Position numbers and translations under genes: made by a program. A stretch of 64,000 nucleotides of DNA from assembly GCA_963680875.1 (NCBI GenBank), contig OY804584.1, positions 94,136,031-94,200,030 on the forward strand, in the 5' to 3' direction. Source of the DNA: Bathymodiolus brooksi (Eukaryota > Mollusca > Bivalvia > Mytilida > Modiolidae). The notes below the pieces were generated by a model. It was not told the DNA's origin and searched no databases. It worked only from the letters and a program-made list of their open reading frames with translations. Shown piece after piece: positions 60,800 to 64,000 of the stretch (positions are counted from its first letter, which is position 1; each line of letters starts with the position of its first letter).

Positions 60800-62520
60800 G
60801 GCTTACGGAGAGGTGTGTTTTATTTATGAAGCAACGTATACTATCCCATCTTTACCACTTAGGTGTCACTCGTAAGCTTTGTTTGGTTTTATCATCAATG
60901 TTTCTACAATTGTTTGTTGGTTTGTTTTTTTGTTTTTCTTTTGTTTCTGTACCGTCGCTGATTAAATGTTGACATGAAAATTGTGCTCGTCTCTTTACTT
61001 GCCACAAATAAAATAAGATACTGTATAATGGATAGATTTGGCCTCGTAGCGGACTACCAACGACCATTCTGGATTACATGTTCATCCCCAGTAAACAATC
61101 CAAAGTTGGCTCTTGCGTTCAACAAAACACGAGGCACTCATGTACCATGTTTACATCCTGTGATTAGGGAGAATTTTGCATTTGATTCGTCCATCGAACA
61201 AACCTTTTGGGTCTGAATTCAGAAAGGCTTAGTCTTTCGAGGCATCTACTTGTTAACGGTTCTTTGTCAGAAATATTTCGTTTTGATTGTATGTATCACT
61301 GTTACTGCCTTGTCTGAACTGATTTCCAGGCAATCGTAGAGTGTAGAAATGTGGTCGAGTTTTTCCAACAGATATGCGCCTCTCGGACAGAGGCGTCAGA
61401 GTGATGAATTAAATACACAACACGCCTTTAGGACCAGATGTAAATTAGTGACATGTGTATGATGAATTCTGCGATCCTTACACGAAATAGAAAATAGTAG
61501 CTGCTCCTAATCAATAATTGTTTATTCGGAGTGATCGTTGGTGGCCCGTAGCAAGGCAAATAGTCCCCGTCCTATCCATTACATCCTTATTTTTCATGTA
61601 CCAATCTGAATTTCTGTCCGTTGCCACCTTTTTGCCTACAAGATGTTTTGTTTACAATTGTAACTTGTTCTCTTCATGAATATAACAGTAATATTGTTAA
61701 GTTGACGTTAAACAATTAATCAATCTATCTATCTGTACTGAACTTGAGTACTGATTCCTCTAATTTCCTACTGAAAAAGTGAGGTTGTTGATTGAGTAAA
61801 GTCCTAAAACCACGCCCCAATCCAATTCAAGCGTTAATGTTTCCAAACATTTCCCCATGGCAGAGTGTTTTACCTGTCAGATTACTAAACCTGACTAATA
61901 TTGCGTGAAGTGACATCTTCATGTTTGCGTCACGTAGAATAAATATATTATGTATAAAGTTCAAGATTATTACGCCATTCTATAAAACAATCAGTTCATT
62001 TACGTACAAATATTTCAGGATCGGCATTTTAGTCCGGTGTGGAACACACTTCAATGAAGGTATGATTTCTTTAAAAGAGAAATCATATACTTGGCTATAT
62101 TCCACCACAAGGTAAATAGTCCACGGTAGAAAGGGGTCAGGAAAAGGTTCAAACATCGTAAAAGGTGCAATATGGTTCGCCTTCCAGGGACTTTGATTCC
62201 CCGTTGACTTGTACTGTTTGTGAAACAGCCTTTTTGTTTGTTTGTGTATGATAATTGTTGTTTGTGTATGTGTTTGATTCATTTTTTATTTGTTTGTAGC
62301 CTTTGACCCTATATTGGGTGTAAGTTGTGCTAATAAAGAATATTCACTAATTCATGTCGTTTGTCATATATGTTTTAAATCATACACAAATTATTATAAT
62401 AATTGTATATAACTTTATTATGTAATTATTCTGCTCGCAAGACCGTCTCTCATTGGCAAATAAAGCCTTTGTTTGGTACAATCTGAGACACCTTCGGGTG
62501 CACAGTACAGATTTTCTGGA
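60800..62520. other. Unassigned stretch
   Basis: Open frames at 60974-61216 and 61921-62115 have no recognisable domain. A 'gacgttaaacaattaatca' SINE-type tail lies near 61700. A segment at 62025-62064 has an acceptor-like 'atttcag' and a GTATGA donor, but too little sequence to judge. Confidence 0.35.
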
Positions 62521-62529
62521 CAGAGCTGA

Positions 62530-63500
62530 GCTGCTGACGTAAAAGGTATGTTGCTCCTAGGATGAAGTCATCGCTACAAAAATTCTACGGTTGTCATGAT
62601 ATTCTGGTTGATCGTTACAAAATATCCATATTGCAAGTGACAATCATGAATAGATCTTTGACTTTTTACGTAGAAGTTTTTTTTTCTCTACTGGTCAAGG
62701 ACCAATTATCGCCATTTTTTTCTTTTTCTTGTTTTTGTCAGATTATTTCTATGTAGTCCAATACACCCCTTCAAGCGCCTCATAATAGTGGATGTTACCA
62801 ATCGACTTACCTTGGACGGAAATATAAATAATTTGTATGCGCATGCTCGTATCAGGGAGCCTTTGTAAAGGTGTTGACTTTTGTCCCTGATTCGGGAGGG
62901 AAGAGTACCAATTATCGCCATCAATTGTTAGATGTGGGAAAATATATAAATCAGTAGTGAAGTTAATAGAAATTGCCTTACCACAAGAAATGAAGGTGTC
63001 ACCAGTATTTTGCGATCATTAGAACACCAATCTGCTAACTGGAATCTGCGCTCCATTTACGTGACTCCCCGCGAGGTCTATATAAAGAGGTATGGCTTCT
63101 AATGGGGTTTTACCTGATTTCTTTTGAATTAGCCAAGATACAAATGTAGGTTTTTGCTGTCTGCTTTGTCACCATTTATTATTGTCGTCTGGAAAAAATC
63201 GCCATAAATTTTGCGTGCGCTCGCGAGTAACGTGCAAGTTGGCGATAATTGGTACTTGGCGATAATTGGTTCTCGACCAGTATCATTGTCAGGAATTTTA
63301 CCTGACTTAACTGTATATATGAGTAAAACAGCGGGTGTCTTATAAGACGCCAGAACTGCCTGCCCTTCGCGAGCATCTGAGTTCATCCTCGGTTTTTTGG
63401 TGGGTTCCGTGTTGCTCATCTCATTAGTTTTTGGTGTTGTTATGTGTCTTTACGTTCTGAGTTCCTTGTTGTTATGTTTGTTACGATATCCTCATAAACA
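62530..63500 (+). mobile_element. Family C copy split by a TIR element
   Basis: The left part (62555-62690) has 'tcgctacaaaaattctacg' through 'ttttttacgtagaagtttt'. The right part (63300-63480) resumes with 'gtaaaacagcgggtgtctt', 'ataagacgccagaactgcc' and 'gttccgtgttgctcatctc'. Together they follow the order seen at 37795-38150. Confidence 0.65.
62691..63280 (+). mobile_element. Element with nested inverted repeats (~590 bp)
   Basis: The outer inverted ends are 24 bases (62691-62714 and 63257-63280) with 22 identical, containing 'accaattatcgcca'. A second, perfect 17-base pair, 'agtaccaattatcgcca', lies at 62904-62920 and, reversed, at 63240-63256. The interior is non-coding; the open frames at 63129-63419 cross the right end. 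The superfamily is unknown. Confidence 0.6.
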
Positions 63501-63885
63501 CGATGTTTGGTTCGTTTTTACCCCCACTTGTTTGTAGGAGGGCTCTTGTTTTAATTATGTTATTTGTATGTGGTGTCGTATAGTGGTGTTTAACACATAT
63601 TGACCCTACGAGTAACATGACGGGTTTCGTAGAAGAGCCAGGAACTGCTTACTCTTCGCGAGCACATGTGTTCATCCGTACCCCCTACCCCCGTTTTTGG
63701 ATGGGGGACCGTGTTTTTGCTCATCTTTTTAGTTTTTTGTGTTTTCCTATTATGTATCTTTACGTTCTGAATTCCGTGTTGTCGTGTCCGTTTCAATTCG
63801 GTTCGACTTTACCTCCAGTTTGTTGTTGGAGGTCTCATGTCTTGTATATGTTTGTTTGCGTACAGTGATGTCTAACACATGTTAT
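63325..63885 (+). repeat. Tandem duplication (~289 bp) of family C sequence
   Basis: The blocks 'gtaaaacagcgggtgtctt' / 'gtaacatgacgggtttcgt', 'gaactgcctgcccttcgcg' / 'gaactgcttactcttcgcg', 'tctttacgttctgagttcc' / 'tctttacgttctgaattcc' and 'gtatagtggtgtttaacac' / 'gtacagtgatgtctaacac' recur at a spacing of about 289 bp. Confidence 0.65.
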
Positions 63886-63889
63886 GTTT

Positions 63890-64000
63890 TGTTTTTCTTC
63901 GTCTTGTGTATCATGTGTTGCCAGTTTCTCTGGATTGTCCATTTGTGATTGTCCCTTCAGTATTCTCTAACGTTTATTTACATCTGTCTGCAGACTGAGG
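63890..64000 (+). mobile_element. Family C 3' end
   Basis: Contains 'gccagtttctctggattgt', 'ccatttgtgattgtccctt' and 'cagtattctctaacgttta', the same terminal block that appears inverted at 35300, 42715 and 46225. Confidence 0.6.

Noticed and set aside
62025..62064. Possible 40 bp exon (acceptor 'aatatttcag', donor GTATGA)
   Set aside because: Too short to judge, and its open phase does not fit the donor phase at 57292.

Overview
The window is AT-rich, intron-bearing, repeat-dense animal DNA. The one gene that can be called with confidence is a Distal-less/Dlx homeobox gene on the minus strand. The dispersed repeats are of kinds I associate with bivalve, especially mussel-like (Mytilidae), genomes: tRNA-derived SINEs ending in 'gcgttaaac', elements with a tandem-repeat core, and a family carrying 'ggaactgcttacccttc'. 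A bivalve mollusc is therefore the best guess. The class assignment rests on recognition, not on a search.

Layout. 1-697 is the 3' flank of Dll. 698-11334 holds the complete Dll coding region in three exons (11334-11022, 9738-9560 and 1141-698, minus strand; 311 codons plus stop). The second intron is 8.4 kb and splits the homeobox between homeodomain positions 44 and 45. That intron carries a 12 x 39 bp minisatellite and a Harbinger-like MITE. 11335-64000 is about 52 kb with no securely identifiable host gene. It contains two LINE 3' fragments (14517-14957 and 24454-24738), a broken retroelement ORF1 with two CCHC knuckles (50793-51205), several tRNA-derived SINE copies of at least two families, and about twenty fragments of one abundant dispersed family (called family C here). 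It also holds hAT-like, Harbinger-like and mariner-like non-autonomous DNA elements, and several tandem arrays. The most striking array is a 1,040 bp nearly perfect (CAAT)n tract at 16866-17905.

Three short segments on the plus strand (29428-29471, 47180-47238, 57182-57292) have splice signals and compatible phases. They could be 5' exons of an unidentified large-intron gene, but this is weak.

A theme links the repeat-rich part: dispersed elements appear to seed tandem arrays. The (CAAT)n tract is the tail of a SINE. The 58 bp array at 44973 and the 25 bp array at 56618 are amplified pieces of two different parts of family C. The 39 bp and 48 bp arrays at 1692 and 14117 are independent amplifications of one monomer, which occurs as a single unit at 27542. 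Several insertions are nested, and one gives a reconstructable empty site (57698-57969).
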